Part shown: positions 7,758-15,088 of the stretch, piece by piece
Layout: each line of letters starts with the position of its first letter
Position numbering within the stretch: the first letter of the stretch is position 1
From: CAVOJV01 sp963696325
GTDB taxonomy: Bacteria > Pseudomonadota > Gammaproteobacteria > Competibacterales > Competibacteraceae
NCBI GenBank assembly: GCA_963696325.1
Contig: CAVOJV010000018.1
Coordinates: 1 to 15,532, forward strand
Reading direction: 5' to 3'
DNA length: 15,532 nt
Notes under the pieces: model-generated
Database searches by the model: none
Told to the model about the DNA's origin: nothing
What the model saw: the letters and a program-made list of their open reading frames with translations, nothing else
Position numbers and translations under genes: made by a program

Positions 7758-9432
7758 ATGAAGCGCTGGGAACGGGCCACCCAAGTACTCAAGTTGCCGG
7801 CGGCGGAAGCGGAGTTGGCGAAGAACGAGCTCGGTTCGCACCGGCAGGTAGCCGCGCAGGTGGGGATTCCCCGGAGCACGTTGCAGTATTGGCAGCAACG
7901 CCAAGAGGCACTGGCGGCAATGCCGGCAGTAGTGGCTTTTTTTGAGTCGCCGGAGGGTCTGGTGTTGCTGCATCGCTTGCTGGTCGCTGCCCACGTGGTG
8001 ATTACGCTGCTCGGTAGTGGTGGGATCCGACGGGTGTGCGGGTGGTTGGAATGGACCGGATTGAATCGTTTTGTGGCCGCCTCTTATGGCGCGCAGCAGC
8101 AGGTCGGGACGGTGCTCGAGACCGCCACCGTCGGTTTTGGACAGCAGGAGAAGACGCGGTTGGCGAAGGCGATGCCCTCGCGGAAAATCACCACCTGCCA
8201 GGATGAAACGTTTCATCCCGAGCCATGTTGGGTGGCCCTCGAGCCGGTGTCGAACTTTATTCTGCTGGAACAGTATGCGCCCACGCGGACGGCAGCCGCG
8301 TGGCAAGCGGCGCTGGTCGAAGCGCTCAAAGAATTGCCGGTAGAGGTCATTCAGTCGACCAGCGATGAAGCGCAGGCGATTCGGTGCCACGTCGAACAGC
8401 CCTTGGGGGCGCACCATTCACCGGATCTGTTCCACGTCCAGCAGGAGGTGGTGAAAGGCACCGCGGGGGCGTTGGCGGCCAAGACCCGGCCGGCCGAACA
8501 GGCGCTGACCACGGCCACCCGCGAACTGGCGCGTCAGTCCCAAGCAGCGGCCGCCGGCGCCAACTCGGGTTCCGGTCCGTCCCCGGAGCGCGGCCTACGG
8601 CTGCCTCAGGCGCAATGGCAATGCACCGCCGCCGCGGTGGCGCTGGAGGAGGCACACGCCCAGCAAGCGCAGGCCCAGCAGGCGATTCAGGCCATCAACC
8701 GCGCCGATCTCCTCCCTTTCAGTTGGAAACCGGCCAGCCCCAAAGCACTGCGGACGGAGAGCGCCAGTTGGAGCAGGCCTTTGCCCACCTCGAGCAAGTC
8801 GCCGACCCCGCCTCGCTGTCGCAGCGCTGTCGCGAGCGGCGGCAAAAGGCGCGGCGGGTAGTCACCGACCTGCTGGCGACGGTGACGTTCTTCATCATGA
8901 CCGTGACCGCCAAGATCGAGGCGCTCGACTTGGCGCCGGAAGTAGCAAGCGTCGTCTTGAACCCACGGATTCCAGCCTTATATTGGCGTCGGGTGGCCGC
9001 GCAAACCACCGACTGCGAGCAGCGTCAGCGCCTGCAGCAACCCGCCACCGAGTTGATCGCCCTCCTCAATGCGCCGGGGAGGCGGTTGACCGGACTGCCG
9101 CCCGACGAGTTGGCCCTGCTCGAACCGGTCGCTACTGAAAGCGCCCCCCTGTTTCAGCGCTCCAGTTCCTGTGTCGAAGGCCGCAATGGGCAATGAGCGC
9201 TGCATCATCATCACCGGCATCGGATCCGTCCCCGCACGCGGGCCGCGTTGACGACCATTCACAACTATTTCATCCGCCGTCCCGAGGGCACTACCCCGGC
9301 CAACGCTGCTTTGGCAGCAAACCGGCCGACCGCTTCGAGTGGTTACTGGACCACGTCCCGATGCCGGCTAGGCCAGCACGAAAACGGCCGCCACCATCGG
9401 TGGCGAAATCCCTCTTGAGAGCCGTCGCATGA
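7758..9432 (+). pseudogene. DUF6399-like putative DDE transposase, frameshifted
   Basis: Reads as one ~555-residue protein once lesions are bridged. From ATG 7758: HTH-like SHRQVAAQVGIPRSTLQYW (27-45), RFVAASYGAQQQ (104-115), QDETFHPEPCWVALEPVSNF (148-167), VIQSTSDEA (197-205), HHSPDLFHVQQE (219-230), then a Gln/Ala-rich probable coiled coil. Near 8720 the frame shifts by one base (probably a lost C). It continues FAHLEQVADPASLSQRC and LFQRSSSCVEGRNGQ, then a TGA at 9194-9196, then RAALTTIHNYFIRRPEGTT, then a second frameshift near 9300 into FGSKPADRFEWLLDHVPMP and a stop at 9432. The C-terminal part matches what I recall as DUF6399. Candidate catalytic residues are D149 (DETFH), D223 (PDLFH) and the Glu of CVEGRN. 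With three lesions it is inactive unless recoded. Confidence 0.7.
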
Positions 9433-9435
9433 GGT

Positions 9436-9489
9436 AATGGCCCAAACGATGATCATGGCCCAAAAGGGCCTTGATCATCGTTCCGGCCA
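9436..9489. repeat. Abutting terminal repeats of two DUF6399 elements forming a long hairpin
   Basis: Positions 9438-9461 pair with 9466-9489 (24-base arms, three mismatches) around AAAA. This is the right inverted repeat of element 1 (9436-9460), six bases (CAAAAG), then the left repeat of element 2 (9467-9488, GGCCTTGATCATCGTTCCGG). It could look like a terminator but has no U-tract; it is explained by two transposon ends facing each other. Confidence 0.7.
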
Positions 9490-11021
9490 AAACCCTTTGA
9501 TCTAGTCGGTCATCGGGGTTGCAGCGCGTCGGCAGACGCTGCGCCATCGCCTACCCTTGGAAGTGCAAAGCAACCGAGGGGCGAAACGATGAACGAAGCG
9601 TCTACCCTGTTTGACTGTAGCCGAGTCATCGGCTCGGTGCCACCGCTCGGGTCGGTGCGATGAGGCGCCGCTCGCGCCTGGAGCGGGTTGAACAGCTCAC
9701 GGCGGCCGAGGCGGGTTTGCTTGCCGGCCACTCGCAGCGACAGGTGGCGGCGCCGTTGGGAATGGCGCGCAGCACGCTGCAGGATGGGTGCCTGCCCGCG
9801 GCAGTTGGCGGGGAGGCACCCGCCGCGTTGCGGGCCTTTGTCCAGACCCCGGACGGGGTCAGGTGGCTGCAGCGGCAAGTGGTGGTGGCACAGTTTGTCA
9901 TCACGCGGTTGGCCGGCGCGGGGGCGCGCGTGGTGTGCCAGTTTTTGGAGCGGAGCGGGCGGTCGGCGTTCGTGGGCGCCTCCTACGGCACGCAACAACA
10001 GATCCATGCGGCGCTGGAATCGGCGGTCGTCGCCTTGGCCGAGGACCAACGCCGCGCCTTGGCCGAGGGGATGTCTCCACGCCAAGTCACGGGGTGCGAA
10101 GACGAAACCTTTCATCCTGAGGTGTGTTGGGTGGGCTTGGAACCGGTGTCGAACTTCATGCTGCTGGAGCAATACGCTCAGGATCGCACGGCGGCGACCT
10201 GGACGCAGGCGCTGACGGCGGCCTTGGAAGGGTTGGCGGTCGAGGTCATGCAGGGGACCAGTGACGAAGGCAAGGGGTTGGTCAGCCACGTGCAAAGCGC
10301 GCTCGGTGCGCAGCATTCCCCGGATCGGTTCCACGTCCAGCATGCGGTGGTGAAGGCGACCCGGTTGCCCTTGGCGCGCCAGGTGAAACAGGCCGAGGCC
10401 GCCCCGGCGCAAGCTCGGGGGCAGTGGCAGGCCGCACGCGAGGCGCCGGCGGCGTTTGAGCGTCAACCCGAACCTTCTCGCGGCCGTCCCCCGGCATTCG
10501 AGGCCCGGACCCCGGCCCCGCTGGTCGCGGTGGGGCAGGCTGAACGCGACCAGCAACAAGCCCTGCAGCAACAAACCGACGTGCGGGCGGGCGTGAGCTC
10601 ACTGCGCGCTTCCCCTCCTGATGACCTGCAAACCGGACGGGCACCGCCCGTGGCGCGGGTTGCGCAACGCCTTGGCGACGCGTGGGCACGCGTGCATCAA
10701 CGGGCCGAGGCGGCCGACGGGCCGAGCCGCGCCCGCGAGCGCCTTGAGAAGGCCCAGCGCGTCACCACCCAGTTGCTGGCGACGATCGCCTTTTTCTTCG
10801 CCACCCTGCACGCCAAGGTCGAGGCGCTGAACCTTCCGCCGGCGCTCGAAACGGCGCTCTGCGAGCCACTGATCCCCGCCCTCTATCTCGACCGCGTGGC
10901 TGATCGCTGCACCCACGCCGAGCAATGCCGCTCGCGGCGGGCATTGAGCGCCCGACTGCTCGAGCCCTTGCGCCAACCCGAACAGGCCTGCCAAGCGCTC
11001 GCCACCGACGAGCTGTCACTC
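9467..11021 (+). mobile_element. DUF6399-type insertion sequence, element 2, 3' truncated
   Basis: Begins with a left inverted repeat related to that of element 1 (20 of the first 22 bases match) and holds a second, divergent gene of the same family starting at 9660. Homology to element 1 ends at about 11021, before the conserved C-terminal Glu region, and no matching right repeat is found downstream. An IS21-like terminal repeat begins immediately after. The element was therefore truncated by a later insertion or deletion. Both elements lie in the same orientation. Confidence 0.6.
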
Positions 11022-11078
11022 TTCGGCATATTGGCGCCACCGATTTTCGGCGTAATGGCGCCACTTGGAAGTGCCTGA
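9660..11078 (+). pseudogene. DUF6399-like putative DDE transposase, C-terminally truncated
   Basis: An open frame of 472 codons from ATG 9660. About 454 codons are homologous to the element 1 protein and the last 18 (FGILAPPIFGVMAPLGSA) are read from the inserted downstream DNA. Shared landmarks are the HTH-like SQRQVAAPLGMARSTLQ (25-41), FVGASYGTQQQ (104-114), EDETFHPEVCWVGLEPVSNF (147-166), VMQGTSDEG (196-204), HSPDRFHVQHAVVK (219-232), a long Gln/Ala/Arg-rich helical stretch, and FFFATLHAKVEALNLPPALE. Candidate catalytic Asp residues are D148 and D222. The partner Glu (CVEGRN in element 1) and the final FEWLL segment are missing, so it should be inactive. A short in-frame deletion or divergence after STLQ is also visible. 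Unlike element 1 it has no internal frameshift. Confidence 0.68.
11032..11064. repeat. IS21-like terminal repeat fragment
   Basis: TGGCGCCAC occurs at 11032-11040 and again at 11056-11064 (period 24), separated by CGATTTTCGGCGTAA. Regularly spaced repeats with this kind of sequence are found at the ends of IS21-family elements, as I recall. No istA/istB gene accompanies it. It starts about 10 bp after homology of DUF6399 element 2 ends, so it is probably the tip of the element that truncated it. Confidence 0.35.
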
Positions 11079-11106
11079 TCAGGGGCTCGAACGGGAGTTA
11101 AGAATG

Positions 11107-11126
11107 GGCGGATTTTCCGCCTTTTT
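11107..11126 (+). terminator. Intrinsic terminator
   Basis: GGCGGA (11107-11112) pairs with TCCGCC (11116-11121) around a TTT loop and is followed directly by TTTTT. This is the classic form of a rho-independent terminator for plus-strand transcription leaving the DUF6399 region. Confidence 0.6.
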
Positions 11127-11258
11127 CAACGCCGTTTTTTTGACCGTCGGCGATGGGTTTGGGGCTGCGGTAGCGGGTGTGGCCCTCTCTTGATTCCCCC
11201 TTCCAGACGTGATACTGGTTTGGGAACAGCCAGATCAACCCGGGAGGAGGCGAGAGGC

Positions 11259-11603
11259 GATGTTGGCACGCGTGGTGGAAGTCCAGGGTTCCCAGGTCAA
11301 AATCGAACTGACGGTCCCGTTGAGTCGCTCGATGTTGGAGACCGAGGCGGCGATCCAGGAGGCCCTGAACGCGGCGGGCTGCCTGGCGAGTCGGGAGGCG
11401 CTGCGCCATCTCGACACCGACGGCGGGCCGATCCGGATCGGCCCCGAGATCTGGCGCACCAAGGGCCAGCAACCGAAGTGCTACCAAACCCCGTAGGGGG
11501 AAGTCGAGGTGGAGCACCACGTCTACCAGCGCTTCGGGGGGCGGGTCGACCTTCTGTCCGCTGGAACGGGACGCGCGAATCGTGATCACCTCCACGCCGT
11601 GCC
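11259..11603 (+). pseudogene. ISKra4-family transposase, N-terminal fragment
   Basis: From ATG 11259 the translation reads VVEVQGSQVKIELTVPLSRS, MLETEAAIQEALNAAG, REALRHLDTDGGPIRIG and KGQQPKCYQTP, then a TAG (11494-11496), then GEVEVEHHVYQRFGG. After a one-base frameshift near 11540 it reads GGSTFCPLERDARIVITSTP and stops being homologous at about 11603. This is the standard N-terminus of ISKra4 transposases (FDTDGSPI...KTYQTPYGEVxVERHVYQ...FCPLExDARII). The TAG replaces the Tyr of TPYGEV. The catalytic part is wholly absent. Purine-rich GGAGGA and GAGAGG precede the start. Confidence 0.75.
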
Positions 11604-11616
11604 CCCGCCCAGGGGC

Positions 11617-11662
11617 TGGCCGAATGGCCGTGGAATCAGTGGCCGAATGAGCGTGGAATTCG
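11617..11662. repeat. Tandem 23-bp repeats, IS21-like end
   Basis: Two adjacent 23-bp units (11617-11639, 11640-11662), both starting TGGCCGAATG and containing CGTGGAAT, match at 19 of 23 positions. Such TGGCCG...CGTGGAAT repeats resemble the multiple terminal repeats of some IS21-family elements. This would be an isolated end; no associated gene is present. Confidence 0.4.
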
Positions 11663-11883
11663 CAAGCGAGTGGACGATTGTTACTCAAGTCAGCTCGGCG
11701 GAATTGGCGATTATCCTTCTCTACATCGCCTCCTATGTCGACTTGAAAAAGTACAAGAAAAATCCCAGAGGCCCGAAAAAACCACGGATGGAGAGAAATC
11801 AATTCAAAGGTCACCCTCATGTGTCGACGGCTAAGCTTCTCAAAGCAGCCGCTGTGAAGGTGGCGGCCGCGAAGGCTGCCTAG
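11663..11883 (+). pseudogene. C-terminal fragment of an IS4-like transposase
   Basis: An open stretch ending at TAG 11883 and containing YVDLKKYKKNPRGPKKPRME and HPHVSTAKLLKAA. The YKKxPRGPKKP...HVSTARLL tail is typical of a group of IS4-like DDE transposases. Everything before about residue LLYIASYVD is unrecognisable, and the fragment follows directly on IS21-like repeats, so it is a remnant. Its 3' side lies at the truncated stub of a DUF499-like gene on the opposite strand, so this element's end may mark the point where that gene was cut. Confidence 0.6.
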
Positions 11884-11889
11884 CTCACC

Positions 11890-11952
11890 TTAAAAGGGCT
11901 GGTCTTCCCGCGGTTTCGCCACGTCATACCAAGGTTTCAGTTTCATGGTCAT
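11890..11952 (-). pseudogene. 5' stub of a DUF499-type ATPase gene
   Basis: A 20-codon minus-strand frame whose ATG overlaps the toxin stop (ATGA at 11949-11952). It reads MTMKLKPWYDVAKPREDQPF. MKLKPWYxVxxPREDLR... is the conserved beginning of DUF499-type ATP-binding proteins (AAA-like, found with DUF1156-type proteins in putative defence clusters), from memory. After PRED the sequence departs and a TAA follows, next to an IS4-like transposase tail. The rest of the gene, about a thousand codons in relatives, is gone. The preserved overlap with the toxin indicates the original operon order antitoxin-toxin-ATPase. Confidence 0.55.
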
Positions 11953-12434
11953 TCGCCCACCTGTGCCAGCGCCTGCTCGACCAATTGCTCGTCCAGGAAC
12001 GATCCCGCAGCGAGGATTTGCTCGACCAGAGGGCGTGCCGCGGGAACCAATCCTTGTTTCCTGGCGCGCAACACGATTCCCAGAGTGCCGATCATCGGCA
12101 GGGAGTGGCTTAGTGCGCACGCCCTGGCTTCGCCATCGTCGAGAACCGGGACCAGGGCATCGGCCAGCGCGTGGGCGATGACTTGCGATTCTCCTGGCCC
12201 AAGATCCCAGTTGGCAACGGTCACCGGCACCGACACATCCAGCACCCTGCGCGTATCCGCCCAAGCCAGGGTTGCCTCGGTGGTTGCATCCTTGCCTTGG
12301 CCGGCAGCAACCTCGGCGAGTACGCTTGCAGGTACCACGACCCCCGCCGTCAAGGCCTCCAGCAAGTCCAGCCGATGCAACTTGCCAAGAAGAATCAGTG
12401 GCGAGGCGTTAATGACCCAGCGCTCACCAGTCAC
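11949..12434 (-). CDS. DUF3368 PIN-like toxin
   Basis: A 161-residue protein of the DUF3368 family, PIN-domain-related putative ribonucleases that pair with UPF0175 antitoxins. Motifs in order: VINASPLILLGKL (7-19), with Asn in place of the first PIN aspartate as in many DUF3368 proteins; VVVPASVLAEV with E41; LGPGESQVIAHALA with E82; PVLDDGEARACA with D99/D100; and a C-terminal GLVPAARPLVEQIL helix region. The start is GTG at 12434, overlapping the antitoxin end by 11 bp, so the two are translationally coupled. The frame is intact, suggesting maintenance by the addiction effect even though its neighbours are destroyed. Toxicity is inferred from the family. Confidence 0.85.
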   Translation of the reverse strand: MTGERWVINASPLILLGKLHRLDLLEALTAGVVVPASVLAEVAAGQGKDATTEATLAWADTRRVLDVSVPVTVANWDLGPGESQVIAHALADALVPVLDDGEARACALSHSLPMIGTLGIVLRARKQGLVPAARPLVEQILAAGSFLDEQLVEQALAQVGE

Positions 12435-12678
12435 CGTCGATTTCCTTTTTCAGCGCTTCCAACGTCACCTGAATGGCCGGCACTTTGCGGCGAAATAGCT
12501 CGTCCAGAAACTCAGCGCGGCTCAGGCCGGCGATCTCCGCGGCCTTCCCTTGCGAGACCTGCTGCTGGGCGTACCACTGCACCGCCGCCGCAATGCGCAT
12601 TTGTTTTACAAACTCGTTTGGCGCCAAACGCAAAGCGGAAAAAACAGTTTCCGGTAATTCAATGGTCACAGTCGTCAC
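12424..12678 (-). CDS. UPF0175 family antitoxin
   Basis: An 84-residue protein of the UPF0175 family. It shows VTIELPETVFSALRLAPNEF, then MRIAAAVQWYAQQQVSQGKA, then AEIAGLSRAEFLDELFRRKV, i.e. a short N-terminal strand and a helix-turn-helix-like region (SQGKAAEIAGLSRAEFLDEL) that may bind DNA. I place the start at GTG 12678 because GGAGG sits five bases upstream; a longer frame starting at 12705 lacks this site and adds nine unconserved residues. It precedes and overlaps the DUF3368 toxin. The product probably neutralises the toxin and represses its own promoter at the direct repeats just upstream. Confidence 0.85.
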   Translation of the reverse strand: MTTVTIELPETVFSALRLAPNEFVKQMRIAAAVQWYAQQQVSQGKAAEIAGLSRAEFLDELFRRKVPAIQVTLEALKKEIDGDW

Positions 12679-12703
12679 GGTTGCCTCCAGTCCTGCTCGT
12701 TGC

Positions 12704-12720
12704 ACCTAACCGGTACCTAA
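12704..12720 (-). promoter_or_regulatory. Direct repeats upstream of the antitoxin, possible operator
   Basis: TTAGGT occurs twice on the minus strand (12715-12720 and 12704-12709) with an 11-bp period, one helical turn, 26-42 bases before the antitoxin start. That spacing suits co-operative binding of the antitoxin for autoregulation. A TTGGAT lies just upstream as a possible -35, but no good -10 is seen. Confidence 0.35.
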
Positions 12721-12847
12721 AACCCCGCCACTTTAATCCAAGATAAGTCTTCGATCCCTTATGCTCCATTCGGTGCCCGTCTCGCGATAGAGGCCCGCAA
12801 TGGACGCCGCATGCACATAACCAGCACATCAGAAACGGCTTTCTTGT

Positions 12848-13057
12848 TCACAGCCCCAGGCCTTTCTTCCGCGCCAGCACGCCATCCACCCAGCGCTTCT
12901 CGCTGCTCGATGGTGGATACAGTGCGGACAAGGCTTGTGCGAGGCCCCAGAAGCGCTGATCGCGGCCAGCACCGTCGTCGACCAGGAAACGCTTCAGCGC
13001 CTCGTCCAGCGCCTCCACAAACTCACGGACAAACGGTAATGGCTGGTGGATCAACAT
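12848..13057 (-). CDS. Small hypothetical protein
   Basis: A 69-residue frame with ATG at 13057 and a GAGG eight bases upstream. The product reads FVREFVEALDEALKRFLVDD, then RFWGLAQALSALYPPSS, then EKRWVDGVLARKKGLGL: amphipathic helices with a basic end and no transmembrane segment. I do not recognise the family. It lies upstream of the toxin-antitoxin pair on the same strand, with 169 bp between them, and could be another piece of the accessory island. The plus strand is also open here but has no credible homology. Confidence 0.45.
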   Translation of the reverse strand: MLIHQPLPFVREFVEALDEALKRFLVDDGAGRDQRFWGLAQALSALYPPSSSEKRWVDGVLARKKGLGL

Positions 13058-13113
13058 GGCAGATACCTCGACACCTCCCGCTGGCGATCTTTCTAGAGCC
13101 TACCGTAGACTAT

Positions 13114-13193
13114 CCGTCCGTAGCGGGCCAGCCTCGTCGGACGGTGACGGCTCCAGCCCAGGCGGGCGCCCAAGTCTGGCGGGTTCGACCCGC
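13114..13193. other. Structured GC-rich non-coding segment
   Basis: Two hairpins occur in 80 bases: CCGTCCG/CGGACGG (13114-13120 and 13138-13144, 17-nt loop) and GCGGGT-TCG-ACCCGC (13179-13193). Between them is the palindrome GGGCGCCC. No gene fits. It may be a transposon end or a REP-like element; its nature is unknown. Confidence 0.3.
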
Positions 13194-13218
13194 TACCCCT
13201 CCCACACATTATGTCAGG

Positions 13219-13463
13219 CTCAAAAAACTTGAGCATCGAGTATCAGCATGAATTGGCGGGGTAACCCCTTGTTCAGCGATGCAGTGATCGTCAATTTGAT
13301 CGCGGGCACCACTACCCGGACAGAGCTGAAAATTGAAGCTGAACTCGATACCAACGTCTACCCAAAAGGCATTCAGGTCACCGATGAAGAACTCGAAAAG
13401 ATCCGACTCCAGCGGGCTGACTTTCACGGTGAATGGAACTACATCATCCTTCCGATGACTTGA
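13219..13463 (+). pseudogene. ISAzo13-family transposase, C-terminal fragment
   Basis: Homology begins with KKLEHRVSA in one frame and, after a one-base shift near 13245, continues ISMNWRGNPLFSDAVIVNLI, AGTTTRTELKIEAELD, VYPKGIQVTDEELEKIRL and FHGEWNYII to a stop at 13463. ISAzo13 transposases end with exactly this order (EHRLF..I..NWRGxPL..xVxxxLIxxTTTxTGLKV...DxxxYxKGIxVxDxEL...FHGEWNYxI). The catalytic core is missing, so only the last ~80 residues remain. Confidence 0.75.
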
Positions 13464-13605
13464 AACTTGTACAAGTGATTTTTTGACAGGTCCTAAAGCG
13501 GGGATTGACGCCGCGCGCAAGGAAGGACGCATTGCGTTGTACGAAACGAACCGAGCATGAACCACAAGATTTTAATACGAGGCGCCCTGAGTTCCAACGA
13601 CGCCA

Positions 13606-13614
13606 TTCAAGGTT
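13606..13614. repeat. Left 9-bp target-site duplication (TTCAAGGTT)
   Basis: Identical to 15111-15119, directly outside the left inverted repeat of the ISNCY-type element. Removing the element and one copy restores a continuous sequence. Confidence 0.8.
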
Positions 13615-13636
13615 CAGCAATTCTCATTTTGGCGAT
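13615..13636 (+). repeat. Left inverted repeat of the ISNCY-type element
   Basis: 22 bp, the exact reverse complement of 15089-15110. Confidence 0.85.
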
Positions 13637-13679
13637 GACTCGCTAGAGTAGCCACACCACCTGAACTGGAAGTACCCTG

Positions 13680-15087
13680 ATGAGCGTACCGTTTGGCCCC
13701 TTTGTTTTGACGTTGGACGACATCACGCGACGGATCCGCCGCACCTTCGAGCAGTTTACCGACCCGCGCCAGGGGAAGAACACGCGCTACACGGTGGTGG
13801 ACGCGGGGCTGAGCGCCTTCTCGGTATTTTTCATGCAAAGCCCCTCCTTTTTGGAATACCAGCGCAGTCTGGAGCAAGCCCAAGGGAAAAACAACGCCCA
13901 GACCCTCTTTGGGGTCCATCAGATCCCGTCGGATAATCAGATCCGCCACTTGCTCGACGCCACCGAACCGGGACGGGTCAAGCCGTTGTTTTCCTACCCG
14001 TTCGAGGCGTTAACTCAGGCCGGGGGTGATCGAGAGCTACCGCGCGGTGAACCAGACCCTGCTGCTAACCTTCGATGGAGCGGAGTATTTTTCCTCGCCC
14101 ATGATCCATTGCCCGAATTGTTCGACCCGGCACCATGCCAACGGTCAGGTGACCTATTTTCATGTGGCCCTGACGCCGGTGTTGGTGAAGCCGGGTTTTG
14201 ACCAAGTCATCCCGCTGGCGCCGGAATTCGTCCGCCCCCAGGACGGTGCGGAGAAGCAAGACTGCGAACTCAACGCCGCCCAGCGCTGGCTGGCCGACTG
14301 GGGCGACGACTATAGCCCGTTGGGCGTCACCCTCCTGGGCGACGATCTGTACTGTCACGAACCGTTCTGCCGCGACGCGTTGAACCGGGGATTTGACTTC
14401 ATCCTGGTTTGAAAACCCGATTCCCATGCCATCGTGTCGGAGTGGTTGGCGTTTCTGGAGCGGGGCGGCGCCATCAAAACCGTGGTCCGCCGGCGGTGGA
14501 CCGGCCAACGGCGCGAGATCGACACCTATCGCTACGCGCACGCGATTCCCCTGCGCGATGGGGAGGACGCCCTGTGGGTCAATTGGTGCGAGCTCACCAC
14601 CCCCGATGAAAAAGGTCGCGTGCGGTATCACAACAGCTTTGCAACGTCCTTGGCGCTCGATGACCGCGAGGTGCCGGAGGTCGTCGCGGCCGGACGCAGC
14701 CGGTGGAAAATCGAAAACGAAAACAACAACACCTTCAAAACCAAGGGCGACCACTTCGAACACAACTACGGCCACGGCCAGCAACCTCTATCGTCAGTGT
14801 TGGCCAACCTCATCATCCTGGCCTTTCGGCTTCACACCGTGCTGGAATGGATGGATGACCACTACCGACTGCTCCGCCGGAAACTGCCCTCCCGTCAACG
14901 GTTGTTCGGCGACATTCGCACCTTGACCAGTTACCTGTGCTTCGCGAGCTGGGATGCCTTGATGACGTTCATGTTGCAAAGCTTCGAGCCTAAACCGCAA
15001 CGTCCAAGCGCACAGATGCAAGCCGGCCTTGATGACGTTCGTGCCGCAAAGCTTCGAGCGGCTCCCCCACAACTAGAAACAGGGTGA
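13680..15087 (+). pseudogene. ISNCY-type DDE transposase with a frameshift and an internal TGA
   Basis: From ATG 13680 the protein reads NTRYTVVDAGLSAFSVFFMQ, then NAQTLFGVHQIPSDNQIRHL. One extra base in a run of five G (14022-14026) then shifts the frame. It resumes VIESYRAVNQTLLLTFDGAE, YFSSPMIHCPNCSTRHH, PLGVTLLGDDLYCHEPFCRD and GFDFILV, then TGA at 14410-14412, then KPDSH and on to GRSRWKIENENNNTFKTKG, HFEHNYGHG and a stop at 15087. This is a widespread ISNCY-type DDE transposase of about 465 residues. The probable catalytic residues are the Asp of TFDGAEYF, the Asp pair of LGDDLYC and the Glu of WKIENENNN. The TGA replaces the Cys of the conserved CKPDSH. The gene is disrupted unless the G-run shift is a sequencing error and the TGA is read through. 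Confidence 0.85.
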
Positions 15088-15088
15088 A

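Larger units (their letters stand above)
7434..9460 (+). mobile_element. DUF6399-type insertion sequence, element 1
   Basis: A 2027-bp unit bounded by inverted repeats of about 25 bp that differ at one position: left 7434-7458, right 9436-9460, both beginning GGCCATGATCATCGTTT from the outside inward. Inside is one gene (7758-9432) whose stop lies 3 bp before the right repeat, plus a ~300-bp leader with a strong stem-loop. This architecture (short inverted repeats, one orf, repeat right after the stop) is that of a classical insertion sequence. I see no target duplication: left flank GGAGGC, right flank CAAAAG. It sits next to a truncated transposase on the left and abuts a related element on the right. 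Confidence 0.65.

Noticed and set aside
7644..8417. 257-codon minus-strand frame
   Set aside because: Antisense to the N-terminal half of DUF6399 element 1, where the plus strand has conserved motifs shared with element 2.
9438..9489. Long hairpin after the first DUF6399 gene as a transcription terminator
   Set aside because: There is no U-tract, and it is fully explained by the right end of one element facing the left end of the next.
9510..10574. Long open frame of 354 codons on the minus strand
   Set aside because: It is the antisense of the DUF6399-like gene at 9660-11078, whose plus-strand translation is homologous to a second copy. The minus product is Arg/Pro/Gly-rich low-complexity sequence.
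11098..11820. 240-codon minus-strand frame
   Set aside because: It is antisense to the recognisable ISKra4 fragment and runs across unrelated IS pieces; no familiar motif.
13150..13205. tRNA-like GGGTTCGACCC segment
   Set aside because: The hairpin GCGGGT-TCG-ACCCGC does not allow a 7-base T-loop with a 5-bp stem, and no acceptor, D or anticodon arms fit around it.
790..14412. In-frame TGA codons at 790-792, 9194-9196 and 14410-14412 as a sign of an alternative genetic code or selenocysteine
   Set aside because: The expected residues differ (Trp, an uncertain residue, Cys). TAG stops and frameshifts occur in the same pseudogenes, and intact genes here end with TGA. Ordinary decay explains them.
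14065..14784. 239-codon minus-strand frame rich in Val/Phe
   Set aside because: Antisense to the ISNCY transposase, whose homology and inverted repeats are clear.
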